Positions 46,268 through 54,182 of a DNA stretch of 64,000 bases are shown piece by piece; within the stretch, counting starts at the first letter, position 1, and each line of letters starts with the position of its first letter. A program made the position numbers and the translations under genes. The notes below the pieces were generated by a model. It saw nothing but the letters and a program-made list of their open reading frames with translations, was not told the DNA's origin and ran no database searches. The DNA is from Pseudomonas sp. GCEP-101 (GTDB lineage: Bacteria; Pseudomonadota; Gammaproteobacteria; Pseudomonadales; Pseudomonadaceae), in contig NZ_CP104011.1 in assembly GCF_025133575.1 (NCBI RefSeq), forward strand, positions 372,001 to 436,000. Direction: 5' to 3'.

Positions 46268-46773
46268 CAGTTGTGGTTCATGCCGTGCATGTCGTGGCCC
46301 ATGTCCGTGCCCCCGTCTGTTCCTTTAGAGAGCGGTGCGTCTTTCTGCACCGCGACCTCGACCTTCACATCGCCGGCCTTCTGGAAGTGCAGGGTCAGCG
46401 GGAAGCGCTCGCCATCGGCCAGCGGCTTCTTCAGCCCGAACAGCATCAGGTGGTACTGGCCGGGCGCGAAGACGATCTTGCCGCCAGCGGGAATATCCAC
46501 GCCCTCGACCTTCTGCATCTTCATCATGCCGTCCTTCTCCACGTGCTGGTGCACCTCGGCGCTGGCGGCGCGCTCGGTGTCGGCGCCGAGCAGGCGGTCC
46601 GCCTCCTTGCCGTGGTTTTGCACGATGAAGTAGGCGGCGCCGTTCACCGAGTTGGCCGGCAGCAGCAGCGACCACGGGTGGTCGATGTGCAGGTTGCCGG
46701 CCTCGTATTCGTGGGCCATGGCGGCGCCGGAGAAGCCCAGCAGCACAGCGAAAGCGAGCAGGGATTTACGCAT
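46267..46773 (-). CDS. PCu(A)C-type periplasmic copper chaperone
   Basis: A 168-residue protein with signal peptide MRKSLLAFAVLLGFSGAAMA and a cupredoxin-like PCu(A)C domain. The copper motif H(M)x10Mx21HxM is represented by VHQHVEKDGMMKMQKVEGVD and GQYHLMLFGL. The C-terminus DMGHDMHGMNHN adds a His/Met-rich tail. The family carries Cu(I) in the periplasm, often to cytochrome oxidase. Here it lies 3' of a PepSY membrane protein and OprC, so it may receive copper imported by them. The start at 46773 gives the signal peptide. Confidence 0.9.
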   Translation of the reverse strand: MRKSLLAFAVLLGFSGAAMAHEYEAGNLHIDHPWSLLLPANSVNGAAYFIVQNHGKEADRLLGADTERAASAEVHQHVEKDGMMKMQKVEGVDIPAGGKIVFAPGQYHLMLFGLKKPLADGERFPLTLHFQKAGDVKVEVAVQKDAPLSKGTDGGTDMGHDMHGMNHN

Positions 46774-46902
46774 GTTCGAGACTCCAGTTGGCTTGTGATC
46801 GGGTCCGCCGGGATGGCGGGAATCCATCGGGCCGCGGGCGCAACGATCGCGCCGCAGCATAGCCTGCCTCGCGGCAGGCGTCAGGTTGAAACACCACAGG
46901 CA

Positions 46903-48273
46903 TCAGCCCAGGGCCGGGCGGCGCGGCTTGATCCGCGACAGCACCGCCCAGTCCAGCGCCCATACCAGCAGCAGCGACGCGCCCACCAGCGGGAAGGCGA
47001 CGCCGAGGATGACCATGATCGCCACCCCACCCTTCCACACCGGCAGCGCGTGGGGCATCGGCGGCACGCCCAGCCGCCCCTGCGGGCGGCGCTTCCACCA
47101 GATCCACAGGCCACTGACCGCGCTGAGCAGGATCATCAGGCAGACGGCGAGCATCAGCAGTTGGTTGAACAGGCCGAACATTTTGCCTTCGTGCAGCATC
47201 ACGCCGGACTCAACGCCCTTGGCCACCAGCCCGTAGTCCTTCCAGCGCACGTCGGCGAGCACCTTGCCGGTGTACTGGTCGATGTGCAGGGTGGCGTCGT
47301 TGCGCGAGTCGTCGGCGAACACCGAAACGGTGAACACACCCTGCTCGCCCTTGGGCAGGGCAATGGCATAGCCCGGCGTCACGCCGGCCCGGTCGGCGGT
47401 ATCGACCACCTGCTGCAGGCTGATCTGCGGCATCGCCATGCCGCCCGAACCATGGGCCATGTGCTCGGCGTGGTCGCCGCCGGACATCGGCATCGGTGTG
47501 TTTTCCATGGCCCAGGGGATGGTCTGGCGGTGCGCCTGGTTGAGCGTGCGTGCTTCCAGGTCGGACTTGGGCACCTCGTTCCACATGGGCGCCGGGAAGC
47601 GGTTCCACACGTCGGCGAAGGTCTTGCCCCAGAAGCCGGTCCAGGTCATGCCGGTGAGCAGCATGAAGAGCATCAGCAACGAGCCCCAGAAGCCGACCAC
47701 CAGGTGCACCTCGCGCCACAGCGCGCGGCCCCGGCGCGACAGGTCCGGCCACAGCAGCACGCGCAGCGAACGCTGGCGCGGCCACCACAGGTACAGGCCG
47801 GACACCACCAGGACGATACCCCAGCCGGCGGCCAGCTCGATCAGCCGGTCACCGACGGTGCCGATCATCAGCTCGCCGTGCAGCGCGCGGGCCATTGCCT
47901 GCAGGTTGGACTTGCCGTCCTGCACGCCGAGCAGCTTGCCGCTATACGGATCGACGAAGGCGTTCACCTCGCGCCCTTCCAGCTGCGCCACGAATTGCGC
48001 ACTGCGGTCGGCGGCCGGCGCCGGCAGGTACTGGCTGACCTGCAATTGCGGTTTCTGGTGATGCAGGTGCATCAGTTGCTCGTCGGCGGACAGCCGCACC
48101 TCGCCCGGTGTCACCTGCAGCAGGTCGCGGTACATCAGCGGGTCGAGCTGCGGCTTGAACAGGTAGATGATCCCGGTGATCGACAGCAGGATCATGAACG
48201 GCGCGACGAACAGCCCGGCATAGAAGTGCCAGCGCCAGGCCAGGTTGTAGAAATCGAATGTCTTCTTCTGCAT
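46903..48273 (-). CDS. PepSY-associated transmembrane protein
   Basis: A 456-residue inner-membrane protein with four main membrane segments: FYAGLFVAPFMILLSITGIIYLF (about 17-39), LAAGWGIVLVVSGLYLWW (about 146-163), VVGFWGSLLMLFMLLTGMTW (about 190-209) and LLMLAVCLMILLSAVSGLWIWW, then a final VAIMVILGVAFPLVGASLLLV. Conserved WRWHFYAGLF and RALHGELM histidines resemble the PiuB/PepSY_TM family, some of which reduce ferric siderophores. The periplasmic loop PMPMSGGDHAEHMAHGSGGMAM is unusually His/Met-rich. Its position behind oprC suggests copper handling. Confidence 0.86.
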   Translation of the reverse strand: MQKKTFDFYNLAWRWHFYAGLFVAPFMILLSITGIIYLFKPQLDPLMYRDLLQVTPGEVRLSADEQLMHLHHQKPQLQVSQYLPAPAADRSAQFVAQLEGREVNAFVDPYSGKLLGVQDGKSNLQAMARALHGELMIGTVGDRLIELAAGWGIVLVVSGLYLWWPRQRSLRVLLWPDLSRRGRALWREVHLVVGFWGSLLMLFMLLTGMTWTGFWGKTFADVWNRFPAPMWNEVPKSDLEARTLNQAHRQTIPWAMENTPMPMSGGDHAEHMAHGSGGMAMPQISLQQVVDTADRAGVTPGYAIALPKGEQGVFTVSVFADDSRNDATLHIDQYTGKVLADVRWKDYGLVAKGVESGVMLHEGKMFGLFNQLLMLAVCLMILLSAVSGLWIWWKRRPQGRLGVPPMPHALPVWKGGVAIMVILGVAFPLVGASLLLVWALDWAVLSRIKPRRPALG

Positions 48274-48322
48274 TCGTTGATCTCCTCACGCAAGGAGGCC
48301 CCCGTCCGGCGGGGGCCGGTAT

Positions 48323-48590
48323 CAGGGTCTGATGGTGCTTCGACGTGAGCCGCGTTGCCGCGTCAAATCACGCCAGGCTAGGCACGGGGCGCAGGAAATG
48401 GTCATTCCCTTTTCAAGTCCCGTAACGACGCATGGCGTGATTTGACGCGCAACCCGAAGGGACGAGCCGAGTTTTGCGCAGCGCTGCGTTACTCGTCGTT
48501 CATTTGGAATGACCAAACCACTCTCCTCGCGCCTTGCCCTGCGCAAAACTCGGCTCCGTCGCGGCCACGGCGAAGCACCATCAGACCCTG
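48323..48590. repeat. 268-bp three-way-junction element beside oprC
   Basis: Almost fills the 320-bp gap between the PepSY gene and oprC. The outer arms CAGGGTCTGATGGTGCTTCG (48323-48342) and 48571-48590 pair perfectly for 20 bp and continue after a mismatch with CGTG/CACG and GCCGCG/CGCGGC. Inside are two hairpins: CGCGTCAAATCACGCCA (48359-48375) with 48433-48449, 17 bp perfect, and GCCGAGTTTTGCGCAG (48466-48481) with 48539-48554, 16 bp perfect plus a bulged extension. Each encloses a loop of exactly 57 nt. The loops carry TGGTCATTCC (48399-48408) and its complement GGAATGACCA (48506-48515). No coding potential is apparent. Confidence 0.85.
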
Positions 48591-48593
48591 CGC

Positions 48594-50702
48594 TTAGAAC
48601 GCGAAGTCCACTTTGGTCCAGAACGTACGTCCCGGCTCATGGATCGATTCGGGGTCGTTGGCCGGGTAGCCGAAGCCGGCGTTGCCCGCCAGGTTCAGGT
48701 GCTCGGCGTAGTCCTTGTCGAACAGGTTGTCGACGCCGGAGCTGACCTTGAGGTGCTTGCTCAGCTTGTACGCGCCGTTGAGCGAGAACACCGCGAAGCC
48801 GGGGCTTTCGTCGAAGTCGTAACCGACCACGTTGCCCTGGTTCTCGGCGATCCGCCCCTGGTGCGCGACCACGCGCCAGAGTCCGCCGGCGCTCCAGTCG
48901 CCTTCCACGTAGGTCAGGCCGAAACGCGCTTCCAGCGGCGGCATCTGCGGCAGCGCAGTGCCGTCGGTGGTGTTCTTGCCCCAGGCGTAGGCCAGGGTGC
49001 CGTCGGCGGTCCAGTTGCTGGTCAGCGCGTAGGCCGCGCCCAGTTCGCCACCCAGGATGCGGGCGTCGACGTTTCGCGCCTGGGAGGTACGGCCCATCAT
49101 GCCGCCGGGCAGGTAGTCGAACAGGATGTAGTCGCGGATCACACCGACGTAACCCGAGGCCCAGGCCTTGAGCTTCTCGTCTTCGTACTGCGCGCCGAAG
49201 TCCAGCTGGGTGGTCTTCTCCGGCTTGATGCTGTCGAAGGCGTTGACCGAGCCGCTCGGCCCCTTGTCCGGGGAGAACAGCTCCCAGTAGTCGGGGAAGC
49301 GCTGCACGTGGCCGAGGCCGACATAGAGGGTGGTCGGCGTGTCGGCGAGGTCGTGCTCGTAGCGGGCGAAGCCGCTGGGCAGGGTGTCGGCGCGGGTATC
49401 GTCGGCGGTGGGGTTGGGCATCGCCATCATTCCCGAGCCACTGCTCTGCCGGTAGTCCTTGACCGAGGCGCGGTCCAGGCGGGCGCCGCTGATCACCCGG
49501 TCGCGGTCGGCGGCGTACCAGGTCAGCTCGCCGAACGCGCCGTAGTTGTGGAACACGGCATCCTTGTCCCAGGGCACTTCGTCATAGGTGCCGATGCCCA
49601 TGCCGCTGCGTTGGCGGTGTTCGTTGGTCTGCGCGTCGACCCCGGTGATCAGCTTGAAGTCGTCCCAGCGCCAGGTGGCGGCCAGGCGTCCGCCGAGGGT
49701 GCGACGGTCGACGTTGGAGGCCATGGGGCCGGCCATCATGCCGGTGCCCAAGGGCGTGCGCAGGCTGTAGTTGTCCATCACGTGGTCGGCGTAGTTGTAG
49801 TAGACCTGCGCCTCCAGCTTGTCGAGCACCTCGCCGATGTGGGACTTCTCGAAGCGCAGGCCGAGGCTTTCGCGCTTGAACTGCGAGCCGTCCATGCCGC
49901 GCCCGGCGTAGCGCGCCTCGCCATCGCCCTTGCCGGCGGTGAGCTCGACCAGGGTGTCGGCGTCCGGCGTCCAGCCCACGGCCACGTCGCCGTTCCACTT
50001 GTTCCAGCGCGAGGGCACGGTATTGCCGCCGCCGTCCTCATAGTCATCGGACTGCGACCGGTTGCCGGTGAAGCGCAGGTAGCCCTCGGGGCCACCGGCG
50101 GCGGCGTCCAGCACGCGGTCGAAGCGGCCGTTGGAGCCGGCGGTGAGGCTGCCGTTGACGCGCATGCCCAGTTCGCCGAAGCGCTCCGGTTCGCGGTCGA
50201 AGCGGATGGTCCCGGCCGAGGCGCCGGGGCCCCAGATCACCGTCTCCGGGCCTTTGACCACGGTGAGCTTGTCGTAGGTTTCCGGGGAGATATAGGAGGT
50301 GGGCGCGTCCATCCGCGCCGGGCAGGCGCCAAGCATGGTGCTGCCGTTGGTGAGGATGTTCAGGCGCGAGCCGAACATGCCGCGCAACACCGGGTCACCG
50401 TTGGTGCCGCCGTTGCGAATGGCGGAAAAGCCCGGGATGGTCTTGAGGTAGTCGGCGCCATCGCTGGCGGGGATCGGCTGGCGCGGCTGCTTCGGGTCGG
50501 TGACCACGGTCAGCGGCGAACTCTGCGCCACGGCGGTGATGATGCTGGGCGACAGCTCGGTTACCGCGGCATCGCTGAGGTGCGCCGAGTGATCGTCGTC
50601 GGCCAGCACGGGAACGGCAGTAAAACCGCCAAGGGCGGTCAGCGCGCACAGGGCGCGCAGGCCGACGGCAGGTTGCCGACGGCGCATGGGCATGCGGGAC
50701 AT
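48594..50702 (-). CDS. oprC: TonB-dependent copper receptor OprC
   Basis: A 702-residue outer-membrane receptor close to P. aeruginosa OprC and NosA. A signal peptide precedes VLADDDHSAH. The plug contains PSIITAVAQSSPLTVVTDPK (TonB-box region), SDGADYLKTIPGF and RGMFGSRLNILTNG; the barrel ends in TFWTKVDFAF with terminal Phe. The copper ligands reported for OprC as CxxxM and HxM are present: Cys127/Met131 in LGACPARMDAP and His307/Met309 in YADHVMDN. The exact start is uncertain (ATG at 50702 or 50693). OprC expression falls in high copper in P. aeruginosa. A 268-bp structured repeat begins 4 bp after its stop. Confidence 0.95.
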   Translation of the reverse strand: MSRMPMRRRQPAVGLRALCALTALGGFTAVPVLADDDHSAHLSDAAVTELSPSIITAVAQSSPLTVVTDPKQPRQPIPASDGADYLKTIPGFSAIRNGGTNGDPVLRGMFGSRLNILTNGSTMLGACPARMDAPTSYISPETYDKLTVVKGPETVIWGPGASAGTIRFDREPERFGELGMRVNGSLTAGSNGRFDRVLDAAAGGPEGYLRFTGNRSQSDDYEDGGGNTVPSRWNKWNGDVAVGWTPDADTLVELTAGKGDGEARYAGRGMDGSQFKRESLGLRFEKSHIGEVLDKLEAQVYYNYADHVMDNYSLRTPLGTGMMAGPMASNVDRRTLGGRLAATWRWDDFKLITGVDAQTNEHRQRSGMGIGTYDEVPWDKDAVFHNYGAFGELTWYAADRDRVISGARLDRASVKDYRQSSGSGMMAMPNPTADDTRADTLPSGFARYEHDLADTPTTLYVGLGHVQRFPDYWELFSPDKGPSGSVNAFDSIKPEKTTQLDFGAQYEDEKLKAWASGYVGVIRDYILFDYLPGGMMGRTSQARNVDARILGGELGAAYALTSNWTADGTLAYAWGKNTTDGTALPQMPPLEARFGLTYVEGDWSAGGLWRVVAHQGRIAENQGNVVGYDFDESPGFAVFSLNGAYKLSKHLKVSSGVDNLFDKDYAEHLNLAGNAGFGYPANDPESIHEPGRTFWTKVDFAF

Positions 50703-50807
50703 TCCATGAATTCCATGATCGATGATGACGCCCGCTCCACACGTACTCGCACGGCGCACGAGCCATTGCAGGCAGGCGCGCCGGGGGCGGGGAGTCGGGA
50801 TTGCAGG

Positions 50808-51278
50808 TCAGCCGATCAGGAACGGGGGTGCGCGGGAACGGGCGCCGGGGAAGACCGGCGAAGCGGGAATACGCGACGAGACGAGCTGGGCGAGCGGCGC
50901 GCCAATGCCGGGCAGACCGTGGGCGAGCACCACCGGCGGCGGTGTCAGCGGCGGGCTGTGGATCAGCAGGCTGCAGTAGCCGCACTTCTCCATGAAGGCA
51001 TCGGCAGTAAGCGGCTGCTCACCGTGGGAAACCGGGTCGGCGTGGTGCCCACCGGCGCGCTGGCCGTCGGAGCAGGCCATCTCGTCCATGCCGGCCATGT
51101 CGTGGGACATGGCCTTGCCGTGCTGCATGGCGGCGCCATGCTCCATCGGCATGGGGTGATCCATGGGCATGGCGTGATCCATCGGCAGCGACTGGGAGAC
51201 CAGCGGGCCGACATAGATCATCAGCATGGCGAACAACGCCAGCCAGGTGCCTACACCTTGTCGTGTACGACGGATCAC
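50808..51278 (-). CDS. DUF2946 protein with His/Met-rich stretch
   Basis: A 156-residue protein if started at GTG 51278, which has AAGGA 6 bp upstream; an ATG at 51326 would add 16 residues without a spaced ribosome site. It has one membrane segment (TWLALFAMLMIYVGPLVSQ) and then repeated MDHAMPMDHPMPMEHG-type residues and a further HGKAMSHDMAGM stretch, followed by the DUF2946 core with EKCGYCSLL. Such proteins sit next to copper receptors and sensors; the His/Met-rich part likely binds copper. It is 5' of oprC on the same strand, 105 bp away. Confidence 0.82.
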   Translation of the reverse strand: MIRRTRQGVGTWLALFAMLMIYVGPLVSQSLPMDHAMPMDHPMPMEHGAAMQHGKAMSHDMAGMDEMACSDGQRAGGHHADPVSHGEQPLTADAFMEKCGYCSLLIHSPPLTPPPVVLAHGLPGIGAPLAQLVSSRIPASPVFPGARSRAPPFLIG

Positions 51279-51675
51279 GAAATGTCCTTGGGGATGGAAG
51301 GTCCCCGCCTGAGGCGGGTGCGCCATGATCGCACGGAGTAACCACGCTCCGCTGCGGCACGTGGACGCAGAATCAGTTAAGCACAGCGATAAGCTTCAGG
51401 ATTAATTGCTGAAAATGCAGTATTTCAACAATTTTCTATCGCCCAACTGGAAAGATCGACTTTTCCTACCAAATTTTTCCAAATGCTTGCCATCTGTCTC
51501 CCAGGCCATTAGCGTGGACCTCATGAAAACCGCACACACCCTCATTCTGCTTCGCCAACACGCCTGCCTGCGCCTGGTCAGCCCGCGACTGCGTGGCTGA
51601 GCCCCCCTTCCCGATTCGCCTCATTCAGATTTTTTGCGCAGGCCCGACAGGCCGCAGAGAACAAGGATTCCGCTC
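51279..51675 (+). promoter_or_regulatory. divergent gap between DUF2946 and leuA
   Basis: A 397-bp gap. The part 51395-51500 is AT-rich (AAAATGCAGTATTTC, TTTTCTATCG, AAATTTTTCC) and probably holds the leuA promoter; a clear -35/-10 pair could not be fixed. It contains the small reading frame at 51523-51600 described separately. A weak CAGCC/GGCTG stem overlaps the end of that frame, and GGCC/GGCC pairs lie at about 51641-51655, but no strong terminator with T tract was seen. leuA has AAGGA at 51663-51667. Confidence 0.4.
51523..51600 (+). CDS. possible leuA leader peptide
   Basis: A 25-codon reading frame, MKTAHTLILLRQHACLRLV then SPRLRG, starting 153 bp before leuA. Six of 25 residues are leucine (positions 7, 9, 10, 16, 18 and 23), twice the usual share, which fits a leader whose translation reports leucyl-tRNA supply. 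A GGA precedes its ATG at short distance. Against this, the Leu codons are mixed and not in a run, and I see no clear terminator/antiterminator pair, so attenuation is only a possibility. Confidence 0.4.
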   Translation: MKTAHTLILLRQHACLRLVSPRLRG

Positions 51676-53346
51676 ATGAGCATGTTGAAAGACCCGTCGA
51701 AGAAATACCGCGCCTTCACCCCGATCACCCTGCCCGACCGCACCTGGCCGGACAAGATCATCGACAAGGCGCCGATCTGGCTGTCCACCGACCTGCGCGA
51801 CGGCAACCAGTCCCTGATCGAGCCGATGGACGCCGAGAAGAAGATGCGCTTCTTCAAGTGCCTGGTTCAGGTTGGCCTGAAGGAAATCGAAGTGGGCTTC
51901 CCGTCCGCCTCGCAGACCGACTTCGACTTCGTTCGCGAGCTGATCGAGGGCGGCCACATTCCCGATGACGTCACCATCCAGGTGCTGACCCAGGCCCGCG
52001 ACGACCTCATCGAGCGCACCTTCGAATCCCTCAAGGGCGCGAAGAAGGCCATCGTCCACTACTACAACGCCTGCGCCCCGAGCTTCCGCAAGATCGTCTT
52101 CAACCAGGACAAGGCCGGCGTGAAAGCCATCGCCGTGGCCGCCGGCCAGACCATCAAGCGCCTGGCTGCCGCCGCACCGGAAACCCAGTGGGGCTTCGAG
52201 TACTCGCCGGAAGTGTTCAGCTCCACCGAGACCGACTTCGCCGTCGAGGTGTGCAACGCGGTGATCGACGTGTTCCAGCCCACCCCGGCGAACCGCCTGA
52301 TCCTCAACCTGCCTGCCACCATCGAGTGCGCCACCCCGAACAACTACGCCGACCAGATCGAGTGGTTCGGTCGCCAGATCAACAAGCGCGACAGCGTGCT
52401 GATCAGCCTGCACACCCACAACGACCGCGGCACCGGCGTAGCCGCCTCGGAACTGGCCCTGATGGCCGGCGCCGACCGCGTCGAAGGCTGCCTGTTCGGC
52501 AACGGCGAGCGCACCGGCAACCTCTGCCTGGTGACCATGGCGCTGAACATGTACACCCAGGGCGTCGACCCTGAGCTGGACTTCTCCGACATCGACGCCG
52601 TGCGCAAGGTGGTGGAAGAGTGCAACCAGATTCCGGTGCACCCGCGTCACCCGTACGTTGGCGACCTGGTCCACACTGCCTTCTCCGGCTCCCACCAGGA
52701 CGCAATCCGCAAGGGCTTCGCCCAGCAGAAGGACGACACCGTGTGGGAAGTGCCGTACCTGCCGATCGACCCGGCGGACATCGGCCGCAGCTACGAAGCG
52801 GTGATCCGTGTGAACAGCCAGTCCGGCAAGGGCGGCATCACCTTCCTGCTCGAACAGGAATACGGCATCAGCCTGCCGCGCCGCATGCAGATCGAGTTCA
52901 GCCAGGTGGTACAGAACGAGACCGACCGTCTCGGCCTGGAGATGACCGCCGAGCAGATCTATACCCTGCTGCAGACCGAGTACCTGCAGGCCGTGTCCCC
53001 GTTCGGCCTGAAGAACTACCGCCTGCAGGAAGAGAACGGCATCTGCGCCATCGACATCGACGTGACCCACAAGGGCGAGCAGCACCGCTGGCACGGCAAG
53101 GGCAAGGGCACCCTGGAAGCCCTGGTCGCCGCGCTGCCGGTGGACGTCGAGATCATGGACTACAACGAGCACGCCATCGGCGCCGGCACCAACGCCCGCG
53201 CGGCCGCCTACATCGAACTGCGCGTCGAGGGCGGTCGTTCGCTGCACGGCATCGGCATCGATGAAAACATCACCACCGCCAGCTTCCGTGCGCTGTTCAG
53301 CGCTTTGAACCGCGCGGTGACGCTGGGCCACGCGAAAGCCGCGTAA
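51676..53346 (+). CDS. leuA: 2-isopropylmalate synthase
   Basis: A 556-residue enzyme that condenses acetyl-CoA with 2-ketoisovalerate, the first step of leucine synthesis. The TIM-barrel motifs [12 protein letters not shown] (about 36-47) and [13 protein letters not shown] with the metal His pair are intact, and GNGERTGN follows. Residues about 430-556 form the regulatory LeuA dimer domain that binds leucine, ending in [22 protein letters not shown]. The length matches the long form in pseudomonads and actinobacteria. The start at 51676 has AAGGA 8 bp upstream. A strong terminator lies at 53381-53412. Confidence 0.97.
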   Translation: MSMLKDPSKKYRAFTPITLPDRTWPDKIIDKAPIWLSTDLRDGNQSLIEPMDAEKKMRFFKCLVQVGLKEIEVGFPSASQTDFDFVRELIEGGHIPDDVTIQVLTQARDDLIERTFESLKGAKKAIVHYYNACAPSFRKIVFNQDKAGVKAIAVAAGQTIKRLAAAAPETQWGFEYSPEVFSSTETDFAVEVCNAVIDVFQPTPANRLILNLPATIECATPNNYADQIEWFGRQINKRDSVLISLHTHNDRGTGVAASELALMAGADRVEGCLFGNGERTGNLCLVTMALNMYTQGVDPELDFSDIDAVRKVVEECNQIPVHPRHPYVGDLVHTAFSGSHQDAIRKGFAQQKDDTVWEVPYLPIDPADIGRSYEAVIRVNSQSGKGGITFLLEQEYGISLPRRMQIEFSQVVQNETDRLGLEMTAEQIYTLLQTEYLQAVSPFGLKNYRLQEENGICAIDIDVTHKGEQHRWHGKGKGTLEALVAALPVDVEIMDYNEHAIGAGTNARAAAYIELRVEGGRSLHGIGIDENITTASFRALFSALNRAVTLGHAKAA

Positions 53347-53380
53347 TTGCGGTTCGCCCGGTAAGCTGGAAGTCCCTTTG

Positions 53381-53412
53381 CCCCGGACGCCTTGTGCGTC
53401 CGGGGCTGTTTT
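53381..53412 (+). terminator. Rho-independent terminator of leuA
   Basis: CCCCGGACGC at 53381-53390 pairs perfectly with GCGTCCGGGG at 53396-53405, followed by CTGTTTTC. The next gene's ribosome site AAGGAG begins only some 10 bp later. Confidence 0.85.
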
Positions 53413-53427
53413 CGAAGGAGCGAAGAC

Positions 53428-53901
53428 ATGAGTGACATCCCGCAAGACAATCCCTTCCAAACGCCCGCCGCCATCCTTGAGGATTCGGCTGTCGGCTCGA
53501 CGACTGAACCACTCTATCGACTGATCGCCGTCGGCATCGCCACCTTGATCGGCACCCCCATCGCAGGCGCTTGGGTAATTTCACGGAACCTTGAACGTCT
53601 TCGTTTGGAAGCGAATTCCAGTAAGGCGTGGGCTTTAGGCATTGGCCTGTTTGTCGCCGTCACCGCTGCCAATTTTTTCATTACCAGCGAACTGCTCTTC
53701 ATTCTCCTGGTTGTTGCGCAAGTCGTTGGCATGTATGCCTATGCCAGGCTCACCATCGGAAAGGAACTGGAACGCCACCTGATCGATGGCGGCCAATTCG
53801 AAGCCACATGGCTTGCTGCGGGTGCAGGTCTGGTTTTCCGTGTCACTATTGTCGGCGCAATGCTGGTTATCGGATTCGTGCTATCCCTGGTCCGATTCTG
53901 A
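53428..53901 (+). CDS. small membrane protein of unknown function, low GC
   Basis: A 157-residue protein starting MSDIPQDNPFQTPAAIL behind AAGGAG at 53416-53421. It has four hydrophobic segments: IAVGIATLIGTPIAGAWVI (about 44-62), WALGIGLFVAVTAANFF (about 79-96), LLFILLVVAQVVGMYAYARL (about 100-119) and LVFRVTIVGAMLVIGFVLSLV at the end. The NPFQTP opening is shared with other small pseudomonad membrane proteins I recall, but no function is known. Its base composition is visibly poorer in GC than its neighbours (runs such as AATTTTTTCATTACC), which points to recent arrival. Confidence 0.7.
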   Translation: MSDIPQDNPFQTPAAILEDSAVGSTTEPLYRLIAVGIATLIGTPIAGAWVISRNLERLRLEANSSKAWALGIGLFVAVTAANFFITSELLFILLVVAQVVGMYAYARLTIGKELERHLIDGGQFEATWLAAGAGLVFRVTIVGAMLVIGFVLSLVRF

Positions 53902-53945
53902 CCTAGACGTTTATTAGCGTCCCTCCCGCCTAAAGATTCCCCCTA

Positions 53946-53960
53946 TTCCCCTAGGGGGAA
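53946..53960 (+). promoter_or_regulatory. palindrome upstream of the MFS-porin operon
   Basis: TTCCCCTAGGGGGAA is a near-perfect palindrome 223 bp before the MFS start, preceded by another CCCCCTA. The 281-bp gap it lies in is otherwise without genes. It looks like an operator or activator site for the MFS-porin pair; the regulator is not encoded nearby. Confidence 0.45.
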
Positions 53961-54182
53961 GTCTCCGCAATGCTGGTACTCGCCCCGATTACCGCCGCCC
54001 CGGCCCTTCCCTAGTCTTGCGTGCACTGCCGTGAAAGCGGCAGGCAAACAAAAAACCGTGTCACGCAATCAGACACCTTCGGCCGCCCCTGCCTTGCGTA
54101 CAGTGGCGCCCGGTTACCTACAACAACAACGAGCTCGACGTGCTTGGCCATCTGCCTTCACCCGCTTCAGGAGCCAGTAACC

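Noticed and set aside
48534..51341. A 935-codon plus-strand frame across oprC and DUF2946.
   Set aside because: Antisense to oprC, which has receptor motifs and copper ligands; the frame also crosses the intergenic gap.
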